This document shows, one piece after another, positions 49,101 to 62,800 of a DNA stretch of 64,000 bases. The notes under the pieces were generated by a model, which had not been told where the DNA came from, did no database searches, and saw only the letters and a program-made list of their open reading frames with translations. The DNA comes from Echinococcus granulosus (lineage: Eukaryota > Platyhelminthes > Cestoda > Cyclophyllidea > Taeniidae): NCBI RefSeq assembly GCF_000524195.1, contig NW_020170444.1:161340-225339 (forward strand), in the 5' to 3' direction. Position 1 is the first letter of the stretch. Each line of letters starts with the position of its first letter. Made by a program: the position numbers and the translations under genes.

Positions 49101-51932
49101 GATATTAAGAACTAAGCCACTGATACACTAGTTTACGCATAACAACAGCAAATTTTTTGTAGAAAATGATAAATTTCGAGACATACTATGGGATACCATA
49201 AACATGCTCCATTTCACAGTACAAAAAAAATCAGTTCAAAATATTCTACCCAAAGTCCGCCACTAGAAACGCCAATACCTCATGCTTATTTAGTGTAGCG
49301 GAAGGAAGGAGCCATTGATCCAAAATCGCATTGAATTAGTCAAGGCGGCTTACGCACATAACCCACAAACATTAATAACAACAATTTTAAGGAACACAGA
49401 TGCGGATTCAGCGTGTTTTTGCAACGCTTCGTGTGCGTGTGGACCGCATATGATGGCAAAAAACTAAAATCGGATCTTCAGCAGTAATTGGATCTAGAAG
49501 TAGCAGGAGTGGTCAAAGAGAACCAAATAATTCACCACTATCCGAATGACTGCAAACAAGTCTTATTTTCCAGATTTTTGAACATGCCTAGGAAAACTTT
49601 TCCCCTTTATAACACATCGAGGTGCTGAGTACAAGAGAAAGACAGAAGCTACACGATGAGCACGATGCATAAAAAATCCCACGCGATCCACGATGACCCT
49701 AACGCATACACTTTCACTTACGCACACTATTTCGAAGACATTCATACCGTACCGCACTCCTAGCTTTCCAACTCGGCCGACATTACCATTGATAGTTACA
49801 TAAATACAACGCTTTCTCAGGAATAACTCGGATGATGCAAGGAGGATATTCAAAGTAGTTCAGTAGAGGTGGAGGCGCGTCAGATCGCTGTTGAGGCATA
49901 TAGGTAGAAATAATAGAAAGGGATGTGCAGACATTAAATCACCGGCCAGTATCAAGGACTAAAAGCACAAAAGACTAATGTGGGAGACGAACAAACCTTG
50001 TGGTGATTCACAAGTTGCATAACTCACTTCTACTTTCACCTGCTTCCGGACGTGTGCTCTACGCCATCGATCAGGCGGTCGGGGAACGGCGGAGGTAGGA
50101 GCACCAATAGAGGCGTTAGTGGTGCTGGTGGGTGAGTCAACATGGACGAAGTTTCGGCGAAAGGCTGCGGCCGCTGCCACTGCCACGCCATGGTAACAGG
50201 ATTCTGTATCCTGCATGCTGCTGCACGTCGTCTGCTGCCGATTCTCGCTGGAGAGCTGCTCAGCCTCCGACGACGTTGGCAGTAACAATGCCTGCCGCTG
50301 CTGAGAGTCTAGAAATGGAGACACAGCTCTACCTAGGCAGGCTTCGTTTTGAATGTGTGGGAATATATTTTCAGTCTTGAAATCTATGTTACTAATAAGG
50401 CATAAAACCAAAGATGAATGGCATCCCATAAGATGTTTTGCAACACTTGGAAAACGTCGTTGTCGTCTCATTAAAAGCAGTCAGATGAAGGTACAAGAAA
50501 TCAAAAACCTAAACAAAAATGTTCGCTTGAAAAGGGAACTTCAAAATACATGTCGTCCTAAGTCTCTTCGTTTCAGAAAGTTCGCCGTTTCCGACAACTA
50601 AATACCCAATCGCAGCGCGAAATGACATTTTAGAAGCTCCTGGCCGATCGAGAATAGGAAAACAGCATAGCGTAACCACCGAAGACGTTCCGACACGAAA
50701 ACGCGTAATAGAAGTCATTTCGTAAATTTGAATGAAACAGTGAAAACTCATCTTTAACCCCCTTTCCAGAAGAATTCACGGTCTCCGAGGTGATAGATCC
50801 CACTGCAACAGCAACCACAGCTTCAGCATCAGCACGGTGTTTAAATCGCAAATGCATTTGTAGGGATGCGGAGGACTTGAAATTACGTCGACAGAAAACG
50901 CAAACTCGGCCCTCAGCTCCTGGGCAGTGGAATCGCCGGTGGGTGGACAAACAGGAAGCCTGTGAGGGAGGAGAAATGTGCGACAAAAGCACACATGCCC
51001 GAGGCACTTGTGCGCGCTACTGAGAAGGAATGAGTAGGACGAACCTGTCTGAAGGACTTGCCACAGACGGTGCAATGGAACCGAGGCTCTGAACTGTGAA
51101 CGTAGCGATGCCTTTGGAGATTGCCAGCATCGGAAAACGCACGTCCGCACTCAGTGCAAGAGAAGGGCCGTTCGCCGGTGTGTCTTCTGATATGGGCGAC
51201 CAAACGACATCGCAATCCGAATTCCTTACCACAGATTCCACAACTACAATGTAAAGGAGCAACACTGGCCGAAGTACGCAGCAGTTTGGAACATCAAGCA
51301 GTTTACATCTTAAGTTGTACATTATAGATTTGTCATCAGGGAATAAACCAAAGGTTCCTTGTTGCAATGCCAAACCACTTAGTCACATATCATCCCAAAG
51401 GTTGAATGATATAAAAGCACTAAAAAATGGCAGTAATATTTAGTCGATTAATCAGCAGCAGTTAATGAATTACAGTCCTTCTTCAGGGTGCTCCTCAGAA
51501 ATACTCAACTAGAACACACCCTAACTTAACTAGAACGAAATTAGTAGGGAACGGCAGACGGTTTGCGCACATTGCTGTAACATATGAACAGATCTTAAGG
51601 GTCAAAACAAGCGCAGCTTTACAAGTGCAACCCGCCGCACAAAACGCTTACGTAAATGATGCTAATGACTTGGACTGATTGTTCTGACTGACGGATGTGG
51701 AAGTAAATGTCTGCTGGGCATTAATTGTTACAGGTTGGGCATTAGAGGTAGAAGGTGAGACATAGGAAAGATAAACAAGGGGATTGAAGGGAGGTGATTG
51801 GCAAGGCTGGAGGAAGTTGTTAGAGGATTGAGACTGTTCAAGATCTGAGGCGTTAGGTCCTTCAAACTGGGGGCATGCTTTCACCTCCGTGGGCGACTGG
51901 AAAGCCGACATAGTGCTGACAGCCGAAGTCAT
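46143..51932 (-). CDS. C2H2 zinc-finger protein with seven fingers (likely DNA-binding transcription factor)
   Basis: Exons 51652-51972 (ATG at 51932), 51045-51243, 50759-50959, 50028-50300, 48200-48631 and 46143-46364 join in phase to about 535 residues. Fingers one to four run from CGICGKEFGLRCRLVAHIRR, through CTECGRAFSDAGNLQRH and CTVCGKSFRQ, to CVFCRRNFKSSASLQMH. The third finger is split by an intron. A Ser/Ala-rich linker exon separates them from fingers five to seven: CPACPRRFVFQCRLAAH, CPDCGRAFTQRGYLVRH and CALCDRAYKHYGSLVNH. TGERPF and NERPF linkers match DNA-binding arrays. The last exon encodes an Ala/Ser/Pro tail with four Gln and is less certain; without it the frame of the previous exon stops at 48173. 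The first exon begins in phase 2, so coding exons further upstream are possible. No specific orthologue is recognised. Confidence 0.82.
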
Positions 51933-51972
51933 ATCAGTTGGCAAACGGGAGTGACTTAGGAGATCTAGACAT

Positions 51973-54900
51973 CTAAAATATAATAAAATGAAGAATTTAG
52001 GTGCTAGAGAACATTTTAGATAGGTGTACGCAGACAGAATACATACAAATGACAATACACAAACAACGTCGATAGACACGAGTACTGTGCGTAAGGCACA
52101 AAGGCCTAAACCCGCCTATGTTCATTCTCACTCGGCCACATGATATACAGTTGCCGATTCTTTCACCATAAATTCATTAGAACGAATCTTCAGTGACTAT
52201 TTGTTTTTTTCCAAATATAGATAACCATCAACCTGTTTTTTTAAGAATTATAACCTGGTGAAATGTGCCAGTTGGCTATATGAACTTCAAAATATAGACA
52301 CTGGAAAAATTGCGAGTTTTTAGTTTTTTTTATGAAATGCAAGAAATCAATGTATTTGTTTGCAGAAAACCTGAAGATCGCTGCAAATTAACAATTAATA
52401 GATACCTTATCATATCCTTTGTTAGCGCCTTGAATGTTCAAGCTTTTGCCTTCACAACTAATTTACGAATTGCTAATCGAATTACTGTAGACACTGTTAT
52501 TCTGATCACAACAATAGTATGTGCCCCAGGCTCTTCAATTTTGATGATTCAACTCGAATTTTACTCTATTTTTTTCGGAAAATGATTGAATCTCTCTATA
52601 TTGCATACTGCAATCGGAGTTTAGATATAGTAGGGAGATACTCTATTAGGCTCAGCATTTCTCTTCTCTAACTCTGTCCTAATGACCCAAGGACGAGCAG
52701 GCGAATTGACCTAGGGCATATCTTACTGGGTAACGATTATTAAAGTGGTACAGATGAAACGAGTTAGGTGTGTTCAGAGTGTTTCCTCTTCGAAGGCAGA
52801 TGGCGTCCGCTCTAATACGAGGCTTGCACCTTCGCTTAAAAGATGCAAATAACCATGCGTACCTTACAGAGCACTCGGCGGTACTTTTTAAACCCAACTT
52901 TGATTGCATTATCAGGGCTTAGAACTTTCATATAGGCTAACAGTATTAAAGATATTAGCAGAATTGATTGAATAAACGGATTTGAAAGCAAAGTGGCATT
53001 ATTCACCATGCGTATTTATTCCTTCAACAAATTATATTATCAGCATACCTTTACATAGATTTATTAATTCAGCCACTTAAAACGTGCCTCCTAACAAGTA
53101 TCAAGATAAATTATTTTTCTTCCCACGTCAGCATTTTTGTTGTTAATGAGCTCATTTAGTTTCACTCACCTTGCCAAGGCATATTAAATGCACGTCGATT
53201 TCTCAAATTCCGCTAGTGTGTTCTCTCTAAGACAGCCAACCCTCCAACGTATTACTTGCATCTTGATTGACCACACACAGGCTAAATAAAACTCCATTAT
53301 TTATTTTGGCGGCACGTGTAAACACTTTGAAATCAACTGATTTGCGCTCAGGGGTATAGTTCTTTGAAGTCTGCGTAAATTCTGCGGATAGGACCTTAGT
53401 ATTCCAGGAGAAACATCTTCCAGTGCAGTTCAGCCCGGAAAAGTACCCATATGTCAGTTTACTTGAAGAGATTTGCTCCTCCTCCATAAATTGGTGTTTT
53501 AAAGTTACGAAATGCCGAAGGAAGTGCCGAATCTGCAGAAGCTGTAGCAAAAGTGGCATAGAGGGCGTTGCTCAAAAATAATCCCAGCCAATTTAAGTCA
53601 AGCTATGGTATTTGGGGTTGACCACGCCTAGGCCACGTTTCGAACCATGTGATGCCCAAATTCTAGATTTACCCCGAGTTAGACATTCTGCGATGCTTGC
53701 TTGTCGCAAGGGCTTGTGTCAGTTAGGACGACTCATTTTCAACTTAAGTAACGAGATCTTAGATCCACAGTTTGCTCTTTTGTCGCCCAAGTCGGAGTTT
53801 TTTAGTTCCTAATCATGCAGTTAAAAGTTATAATAATTTAGTTGATCTATTTCAAGTAAAAAATCAAGCGCGCGCATTAAAGTAATTGTTAAATAAAATC
53901 AAAAATTAGTGGCAAAGTTGAAGGTGGCTTAAACGATACTAACTTCTTCCTACTGGGGTCAGCAATCGAATCGGCTGGACTAAACAAGTGGATGCCCTAG
54001 GAATTAAAAAGGGAACATGGTGGAAGAAAGGGTGAAGTGTATGAAATGATTTTTATTAATTATAGTCATATTCATTGACTAGCCGCGGAAATAAAAGCGG
54101 AGGGGGAAGTGAGTAGCCACAGCCACCTCAGCTAGTAAAATACTAAAGTCAACTGTATTATCTGCCTCAAAAGAAAACTTGTTTATATGAGTCTCAACTA
54201 CAAATTCGCTGTAAACATGAATGTCTAAATCACTTGTCAGTTTAAAAGAAGCGTAGCTCTCATATCAATGTTTCTAAATATAAGACTTTGGAGCATATGC
54301 ATAACTTCATCGTGAAAGACCGGACGGATGGGTAACATTGAGCCATAGACGCGAATGGCTTCACATCCATGTAGCGAAAGGCATAATTGCAGCAAAAAGC
54401 AACGAGGAGGAAAAGCCTATTTATTATATTTAAATTAAAGTGAAGGTTTATTCCTGTGCATAATGGTGTGCTTTTATAAGCAGCAATTATGGTACTAACC
54501 AGCTTTTTGAGAAATAATGAGTAACTTGCTCACATAACTTTAACAGGGGCTAGCGTATCTATCGATGCAAACCAAAATTAGGCATAGTTAAAGCTTTTCA
54601 ATAAAGAAAATTAAGCAAATCAGGAGACAATGATTTAATCCTAACACAAAACTATTAAATGCCTAAAACGTTAACCTACAAAAATGATTTCATTTAATTG
54701 GTGGGTTAACTAGCGTAATTCATGCAAACAAAACAATGAATGCTTTTAGATTCTAAGTAAATTGATTCTTCTTCCTCAAGCTAAGAGCAAAATGGCTTAT
54801 TTTTCTTCACTGTGCAGTGACTTGAGTCTCTTCATCAGTCGAAATAAGCCAAGTCAGTAGGAACGGTTTATTTTTAAGGGATAAAAGGGCTACTAGATCA

Positions 54901-55858
54901 CAGCCGATGCTGGGGGGGCCATATTGTCGAGTACAAGTATAGTCTGCGGGGGCTGAAAAGCTGCGCAGTTAAATCTACAATTGACCAAAGTAGCAAGCCA
55001 CTACACTCCAGGCACCCGCCCTGTCTACTCTTCTGCTTTGTGCGTAACAAGACTTTGTATGAACTACAACTATTGGCAGTAATACATGAAGTCCACCTGG
55101 CAGAGAATTCCGAGTGCCGCATTCTTTGTAAAGCGAACTCGATTGCAATTGAAGCCATTTGGGTGATTGTACTAAAGGTGTAACAATTTCCTGCAACAAG
55201 CGTGCTCCGCATTTCTACCGGTTTCCATTATAACACTTGTTCGAAACCAACACTACAAAGAGGAATACGATGTCCTCAGACTCTGCCAGAATCAGTAAAA
55301 CCTCCTTCTGCTAGTGGGGAAAAGCGAAAAAGAAGCCTTCATTCCATCTCACCAAGTCTTCATAAGATAAGAGCTCCACTTTAGCATCCATTCATGGTCC
55401 CTTGGGAGACACCGGCCTCTGTGCTTTTATCACTACTCTGAAAGCATGGAAGAAAAAGCTGTTCGTTGTCAGCTGCTCTTCTTGGCCACGCCCAGTTCTG
55501 TTTACAAAAGCATGCCTCTCTGATGCCTCTGTACTCACTTTGAAATGATAAGGACAAAAATTATAAAAAGACATGGGCTTGAAAGGTGGCGCCAACACAC
55601 CACTAATACTGCCTCCTTTAATGCTGTTAACGCTTAATCACTAAGCTACAGCCGCACACATATTGCCGGCACTTTAGTGGCATTCGATATTATTAGTGCT
55701 TATTTTTTGCATAAGAACACGCTTCGAGTTGGACAAATAACTTGTATATTTCCCACTTGCGATTCGTTAAGAGAGGGAAGGCATACGAATCTAAACTTCG
55801 TGTTCCACTTCGGCATAAACACAAAACTGAATAAGTGTGTAACGCGTCGTCATGATAG
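51973..55858. other. Intergenic region upstream of the zinc-finger gene
   Basis: No gene recognised. A 110-codon ATG frame at 53227-53559 on the minus strand has no known motif and no supported splice partner. A plus-strand stretch at 55.20-55.60 kb reads through only with several stops. The part nearest 52 kb should hold the promoter or upstream exons of the zinc-finger gene. Confidence 0.4.
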
Positions 55859-56052
55859 TGTAAGACGATGGCGGATTATACCTCAGTATTCTTAAGGCAC
55901 CACTTTTGAACTTTTGAATTTGCCTTCTTGTACCTCGTTGGGCGAGCCGGCCCTCGGGCCATACCAGTAGCCCAAACACCTTCTCTGTGCTGAATGTATA
56001 TTCTGCCTGAGTATTGAGTCTTTCGTCTTCAGGGAAGTCTCGGGACGCTACA
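55859..56052 (+). repeat. 5' LTR of the TRIM-like element
   Basis: 194 bp with TG...CA ends. Shares its core blocks with the LTRs at 56626 and 40389. Confidence 0.75.
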
Positions 56053-56072
56053 TTGGTGGCAGCGGAAAGCGA
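56053..56072 (+). promoter_or_regulatory. Putative primer-binding site
   Basis: TTGGTGGCAGCGGAAAGCGA starts directly after the LTR's CA end, where reverse-transcription priming by a tRNA is expected. The matching tRNA was not determined. Confidence 0.5.
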
Positions 56073-56625
56073 ACCCGATCTTAAAAGACATGTATCCTGA
56101 TTTCCCACTTCTGTGTGATAAACCTTAGTGGTGCGGAAGAAGTACGTATGCTACGGATGGGAGAATAGTGATAACCCCTAACAGAAGGGTTGAAGTTGAC
56201 GCCTACCTTCGGCATCTCTCCCAGTCCCGTGGTCTGCAGAAAAGCTATTAACAAGTGAAGCGACACTAGCCATGAACCATCTGGAAGTTTCGTTACAGAC
56301 TTTCCCTACCTCATCCATGGACCTGTATTAAATCCCGTCCTTCCTTACACAAATCCACTTTTAGGCCAGTGTTCCTACTTCTATCTATGGACACGCATGA
56401 TGGCCAGCGCAATTCCCCGTGCTGAATCAAGTTCCTAAACCAGACGAAACTCCAGATCCAGTTAAGTCGCCAAGAGGTATAAGTAACATTGAGGTCAAGT
56501 ATCGCCTCAGTTGAACGCTAATTTTGGGGGTGTTTCTTTGCAGCACCAGCTACGTTGTAATGGCTGACACGGGAGGTTGACCCGAGGGAGCGCCAGGGAC
56601 GACGCTCAAGAGAGGATGGAGGCTA

Positions 56626-56803
56626 TGTAATGCGATGGTGGTTTATCCCTCGGTATTGGTGAGGCGCCACTTTTGGACTTTTGGAATTGTCTTCTTGTGC
56701 CTCGCTGGGTGGGCTAGCCTTTGGGCCATCCCGGTAGCCCAGACGCCTTCTCTATGCTGAATATATATATTCTGCCCGAGTATTGTGTCTTTTTTCGTCT
56801 TCT
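56626..56803 (+). repeat. 3' LTR of the TRIM-like element (3' end diverged or truncated)
   Basis: About 178 bp aligned with the 5' LTR up to TCGTCTTC, after which the sequences differ; the expected CGGGACGCTACA end is absent. Confidence 0.72.
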
Positions 56804-59800
56804 TCTCTATTGCCAATATCTAGCAGCCCAAAAACACTTATCTGATCAGTTGTACCTATTAATAACTATGTAGTTGGATTTTTTCTGGCATATTCGATGC
56901 CTTTCTACGCTTTTCATTGCACTGTCGCTTTTAAATTTGAGATTTGAAAGATTCAAGATTTCGCCGACTAATAGGCGAAATTATGAGTGAATGACAAATT
57001 GTGTTTTTTCGAAACAGTTTCGAATGAAACGAATGCGTGGATGTGAATGTTACTAAACCATCAGTGGGAAGGAATTTTTGCAATTAAAAGTAAACTAACC
57101 ACGCAAGATATCTGAACCGCGTTAGCAACATGAAGTGTTCGTCTGGAGCAGAAGCTGTAGGAATGGAAGCACCTTGAAATGAATTTAGACAAGGAAAGTT
57201 TAACAGAATCTGTTGGACAGAATATACTAATGAGGTTGAGTTTAATGCCCAATTTAATAATGAAAAAAGCTATTCAACTTCTTGAATCCTGTACAAACAT
57301 CCCTTCAGATATTTTTCGCCTAAAATGCCTCAGACACAAAAGCGGCGGATTTAAATGTAGCACTACTGGCAATGGATTGCTTCCGTAATAAAAATATTTT
57401 ATTTGCCGAAAAACTCCTTATCTCCCAATGTGTGCAAACGATTCTTCGAATGTCTCTAATAAATTACAGATTTTAATCCAGGATCCAAATAACAGGTAAC
57501 TTGGAACGGTTTTTGCTCCTTCAAAAAGTCTTCAATCTGGATAAAAATAACTCTGCAAGGCCACTTGAGCCAAACCCGATAAGCACGTTTGTAGGTCATA
57601 CAGACTACAACTACCGCCATCTAAGTGTTTTCCTCAACAGCATTTTTTCTTTATGGGTTTAGATTTAATGAGAAACTCTCTCAATGACTTTTTGTCTAAC
57701 AATTCTATAAAAGAGAAGGTAGTTTGAAGAGAATGCACACATATCAGATGGACATCGCTTAATTGTCCCCAAATCAAGTGTAAACCCATTAAAATTATTA
57801 AAAACAACTTCAACCTTCATGTTAGTGTAAAGCGCCTCTGCTGAAATTCTTACTCATAGCGGCTTAGTAAATTAAGTCGCGGCTGCATGCAACTGATTAT
57901 GATTATTACAAGCGCCGACGCAATTCATTAACTGCATGAGATTATGACTTCCTACTTTTCCTGCGCAGAGGGCGGACATGCTTTCGTAATTCAAATGATG
58001 CCATATTTATTGTATTTCAGTCTCAGGCTCTAAAGGTAGCCCATGTGATAGTAAAAGTTAAGAAATCACTCAGTGAAAGAGTAGTTAATTTTGGACAATA
58101 TTGCAATACTTGTGTTGTTTTAAGGTACCTTTCAGGGAGGAGGCAAGTTGGTAATTCTAATCTGGTGAGAGGGTCATCGCCTTCCGTGCCGAGGTGTGAT
58201 TGCGGTTCCCCACCTCCCTACACGTTGTACTTATCCACCCGATCCTTTCCCCCTTAATAAATAAGTCAAAATTAAATCAGCCGGGTTGTTCTAAGAATAC
58301 TAGGAACGGGGAGGAGGAGACCTGTGAGTCTCGTCCTACAATATAATAGTAGCCAAGTCTAGTTGGATAAATTAAAAAAAAGTTGACGAACCAATTAAAA
58401 ATTAGGGGAGACTTATTTTGTTGCTTTTCTTTGATTTAAAGGGCGATTAACCTAAAATATGAATAATGAAAAACGTTCTACCTCCAAGTGCCAAAATCCA
58501 GCGCTTTTCACGGTGTTTCGAATTAGGTAAATTTTACGGTGTTTACTCATTAATACCAAACCATCAACGAGGAAATTTCTGGCTGTCTTGATTGAGATTT
58601 TCATCCTCAATTAAAATTGCTGCCGTTAGCTTTACAATCAGTTGCTTATGGCTTCAGATATTTATGTTGCCAGCAGTTTTCATGAAAATGAACATTTGGG
58701 TGCTACGATGAAAGCGGGGCTTGGTCTGTGCCAGTATGGATGTTTTACGGTATGCGCATTTTAAAAAGCGGATTGATAAATAAATAGTAATAAAATAGTT
58801 TTGGAAGATGCGATACATACCTACATTGATATTTTGTAATAAATTTAAACTTACGAAACATTTCAGTGAAAAATGTCAGTCAAAAGTTAATCCAAATGTT
58901 CGCTTTGATAGGCTGGACTCTTTCTTGCCTTCTTTATTAACAGCAAAACGGTTAAAAGACTTTTTTCTTGTGCTTTGTAATTCGATAGCCTAAAGTGGTC
59001 TCGAATTAGTCTTTTATTTGATTAAGTGTTCCAGTAATTGAATTTTTTAATATCACAAATTCAAAAGACCTCTTCATTCTCAAACAAAAAATAAACTGCA
59101 ATAGTGCAACATTTCTTGCATCCTTATACTCCATTTTATTTCAAAAACAATTGATTTTTCAGAAATAGTGGGCTGCTTCCACCCAACAAATCATTTTTGG
59201 CTGGCTGGTATGGGACGAAAGAGGACGGTAGTAATCGTAATATGCACGTTAAATACCCATGTAACATATTCCAGTATAATAAAACTTTGGTTATGGCAAG
59301 ATCATACTGACTTTTGCAGCAGTTGTTCATAATTTTAAAATGAAATTTCGGGTTTTACACTGTTTGTGCCATCACTCTTTGTCGTCAAATTATTCTCTAT
59401 GTGACCAAAAGGCCATTTACAGACTATACGACTGCTATGGTTGTGAGAAAGAGATTTTTTAACTTCTGATGCGAAATTGTAAAAGTGTGTGCTGAAGAGG
59501 ACACTTTTTCAAATGAGTCAACCATTAGGCAAACTTTTTAAGCGGTCAGGTTTGGGGGCACGTCGTCGGCTTTTTTCGCCCCCCCCCCCCAGAGCCCCGT
59601 GTTCCCATTACAGAACTTTGTACACCCATTTATCTTTCTTCTTCTAAACAAATTTTTAATCACACCGGCTCCCATCTCCAAGCATATAATTTTTAAGCTT
59701 TTATTTGCAAAAAATAACACTTCAGACAAGTTTTAAAACTAAGCAATAGATGAGATGATCCAGTAGTCCTAAAAGATACCCAACTTTTCATCAAAGTTTA

Positions 59801-62800
59801 GCGATTGCAGCATATTTAAAAACCAATCATGCGAATCAAATCAACAGGTAGCAGCTGGACGGACATGAAGAGCATCAAAATGTGGGCATATGTAACAGTG
59901 CCTTCGCGATTGGTCAACCCCTGACCAATAGGTAAGCCGAGGTTGAATCAGATGAAAAACTTGGAAAATAGGCAATTATGACTTTTAGGGGGTAAGTGGA
60001 AAGCCTGTAGAAAACTCTATGGATTGAAAAAGGCTAAAAGCGCCTTACTGTGCCTAGACATGTTTGCTATTGCGATTGTTATTCTTGCCTTCCGCGGATG
60101 CGAGTCCTTACATTTCGCTCAAATTGAGGATGACCTGCGCCTACGCAGTCTCGACCTGGGTAAGTAATGTTGAATTCTGATAGCTTTCCTAAGAAGGAGA
60201 AGCACTTTTTGCGAGACATCATAACAATGATATCGTGAATCATACCTCTATTTCCTCATATATAAAAGCGGCATTTAGAAACTCATTTCCAAGTACCCCA
60301 TTCAGCTAAATGGGCGATTTAGGAGACACTCTTCTTATTTTAGCTTATAACGGAATCTGAAAAATTATTTGGAATTACATTTGATTTTCCAAACAAATAC
60401 ATAAAATAGAAATTACTCGGGTATTATTAAAAATATGATCGTTCTAAGAAATAAGGATGAAGTGGCCAGTGCTTGAATTGAATCATTAAGTGTTAAAGAG
60501 AGCTTTCAATTTACCTTAATGCCTGATGTTTTAAATTCCTATCTTAAAAATGTGATAAGCCCATCCTTTTCATGCAAACTTAATTGCGCTGCGTTTGGTA
60601 ATTCGTCTGCCAATTCTATCAAATATTTAGTATGCAAAGTCTGAGTTTGTCTAAGGCCGGATAGCACTAGACATGAGGGGGCAACGTAACAAAACATTAC
60701 GAGTAATGACAATTTGACCCAACCCACCGTTAACGCGCAATTACATAGTCCTTATAAAATAAAGTTTAGAAAGAAGAAACTTCCATTTCACCCAATTGAA
60801 TTAGAAATTTCATACCAGGTGAAATCTGAAGAAAAGTCCTATCAAAATAAATATCTGCTTAGGAAAGTCTGAAAATATCACTCGATCTATCTTGTTACTC
60901 GAGTAGCTTTGCGCTGCACAACTTTTAGGGAGGCAAACAAGTCCAGGTTTATCTGCCTAGATTCTTAAGCAAATAAATAAAATTACAAGTGGTCACCCTT
61001 AAAAAGTAAGTATTTATTATCACTTGGGCTTTACTTCTTCTGCACTTTTTTCCATAAAAGTCGATGAAACGCTCGCACGGGAATGCATGCGCGTCTGGCG
61101 TTCAGGATTTTTTGGGAAGTCCCACACCCCCCCCCCCCCACCTTCTATTTCATAAATCTACCTTCATATTAGATACCGAAACTTAATTGAACCTCCTATG
61201 CTATGGGATGTTGAAGGAATTTGGCCTGCAAGTGGGACCATCTAATGATTCATCCATGGAAGGGGGCAATAAAATAACATAAAAGATGAAACACAGCATA
61301 GGTGATTACAAAACCCTTTCCTCCGACCCAGGTCATAATGCTCTTTTACTCTTTCTGGTTAATTTTAAAACATCGTATTAGCTTGTTAAACAGATAAAAG
61401 CTGAAAAAAAACCTAGGAATTAGTTACATATCTGACACATTTATTCGACAGATTGAAAGTTGCCTGATTTGATACTTCTACCTATGCGCATTTCCACATA
61501 CCCCACTCGCCTAGAAGGAAGGTTTATGAAGTATTTCTCTTGTTTTAGCTCCAAATTAAATGTAAATTCAATGGTTATTCGGCTTGATAACTGCGCTGCT
61601 ATTTACCAAAATGTATTATGTAATTAAATTGCTGAACACAATGGAAGTTTAGCTGGGTGACAAATTACAGTGAGAAGGTACAAATATCTGCAAATGGAAG
61701 AGGAATATGCAAATACAAGTGCACACTCCCATGCTAAATTACTGCGTTTATAATGGGCAAAGGCATGAGTGTTCAGTGGAATTTCGAAGCTTCTTTGAGA
61801 TTCATGTGTACACCTCAAGTCAAGCGCCAGCTAACCCTCGGCCTTTGAAAGAGATTTGGGGAGAAAAACTGAGAGCCTTCAGAATGCATCCCCCTTTCAT
61901 TGTTCCTTTGAAATCAAGAAAAAGTAGAGATCAGCAGGGTTAAGAAAGGCACGCAACCAACCAAAGATCTCTTCGAATTCTGTTTCCCATAGAAAGCCCA
62001 AACAACGCTGAATCGGTAGTTGAACGGGCATCGTAAGCAGGTCTTTTCTTTCCATAAAGATGCCCTGTAGTTTGACATTTTCAAAGTAGGGCAAAGTCGG
62101 TAAATATTGCTAATTTTTAGATTATGATATTAAGCGTCTACTGGAGTAACTTTTAGAAAAATTATAGGACAACAGTTAAAATGTAGTGGTGATCTACATA
62201 TTCTTTTACAGTATTTTATTAGCCGCCACACCAAAATAGCCAAATCCAAGTATGCACTCCATCTCGATATTTTATAAGGATAATTTATAGAAAGACGACT
62301 TAAAACAAGCAAAAAAAGAGTTGTAAGAGGTAGGCAGACTTAGTGAATAAAAACCCTTTTAAAGCTACCTGTTGGGTCCCCACACTTTTCAATTAACAAA
62401 ACTAGACAGTTTGTTGGGCGAGAGTCAACCATTATCCATGCATGATGACCCCTTTCCGTGCAATTCTAAGCAGTTACTTTTTGCCCAAATGGCAAAAATG
62501 TACTTTAGCAAACGAAGAATGTAGGTAGGCGGTCCGCAATTTTTATATTTTCAATTGGAAACGCTAAGGAGAAATGGCAGGTGAAAATGGCCAAGGATGA
62601 GTAGATCGGACTACTGTCTTCAAATAAATTAGTCCTATGCCCCAGCTTATAAAGGAGTCGTAGAAGTGAGAAACGTTTGTATGTCTGACCACTCCACCGA
62701 TAATTGCGTACTTGGATGGGAGCTCAAGATAGCTGTGTCCCTGCGCGGTCATTGCAAATTTTATTGCGTCCAGTGCTCTCGATCTCGCTCTCTCTCCCTA

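Larger units (their letters stand above)
55859..56803 (+). mobile_element. TRIM-like non-autonomous LTR element with two LTRs
   Basis: A 5' LTR (55859-56052, starts TGTAAGACGATGG, ends GGGACGCTACA) is followed at once by TTGGTGGCAGCGGAAAGCGA, placed and shaped like a tRNA primer-binding site. The internal part is about 573 bp and has no gag or pol frame. It ends with a purine tract (AGAGAGGATGGAGGCT, near 56609) directly before a second LTR (56626-56803) that starts TGTAATGCGATGG. The second LTR lacks or has lost the last 20 or so bases. Size, LTRs, primer site, polypurine tract and absence of coding fit a terminal-repeat retrotransposon in miniature, mobilised by enzymes of another element. 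The LTRs differ clearly, so the insertion is old. Confidence 0.78.

Noticed and set aside
53227..53559. 110-codon minus-strand ATG frame as an upstream zinc-finger exon
   Set aside because: No donor in suitable phase and no known motif could be supported.
55202..55598. Possible plus-strand gene with a KRKRSLHS-like basic patch
   Set aside because: Continuation needs several in-frame stops to be passed and no splice sites rescue it.
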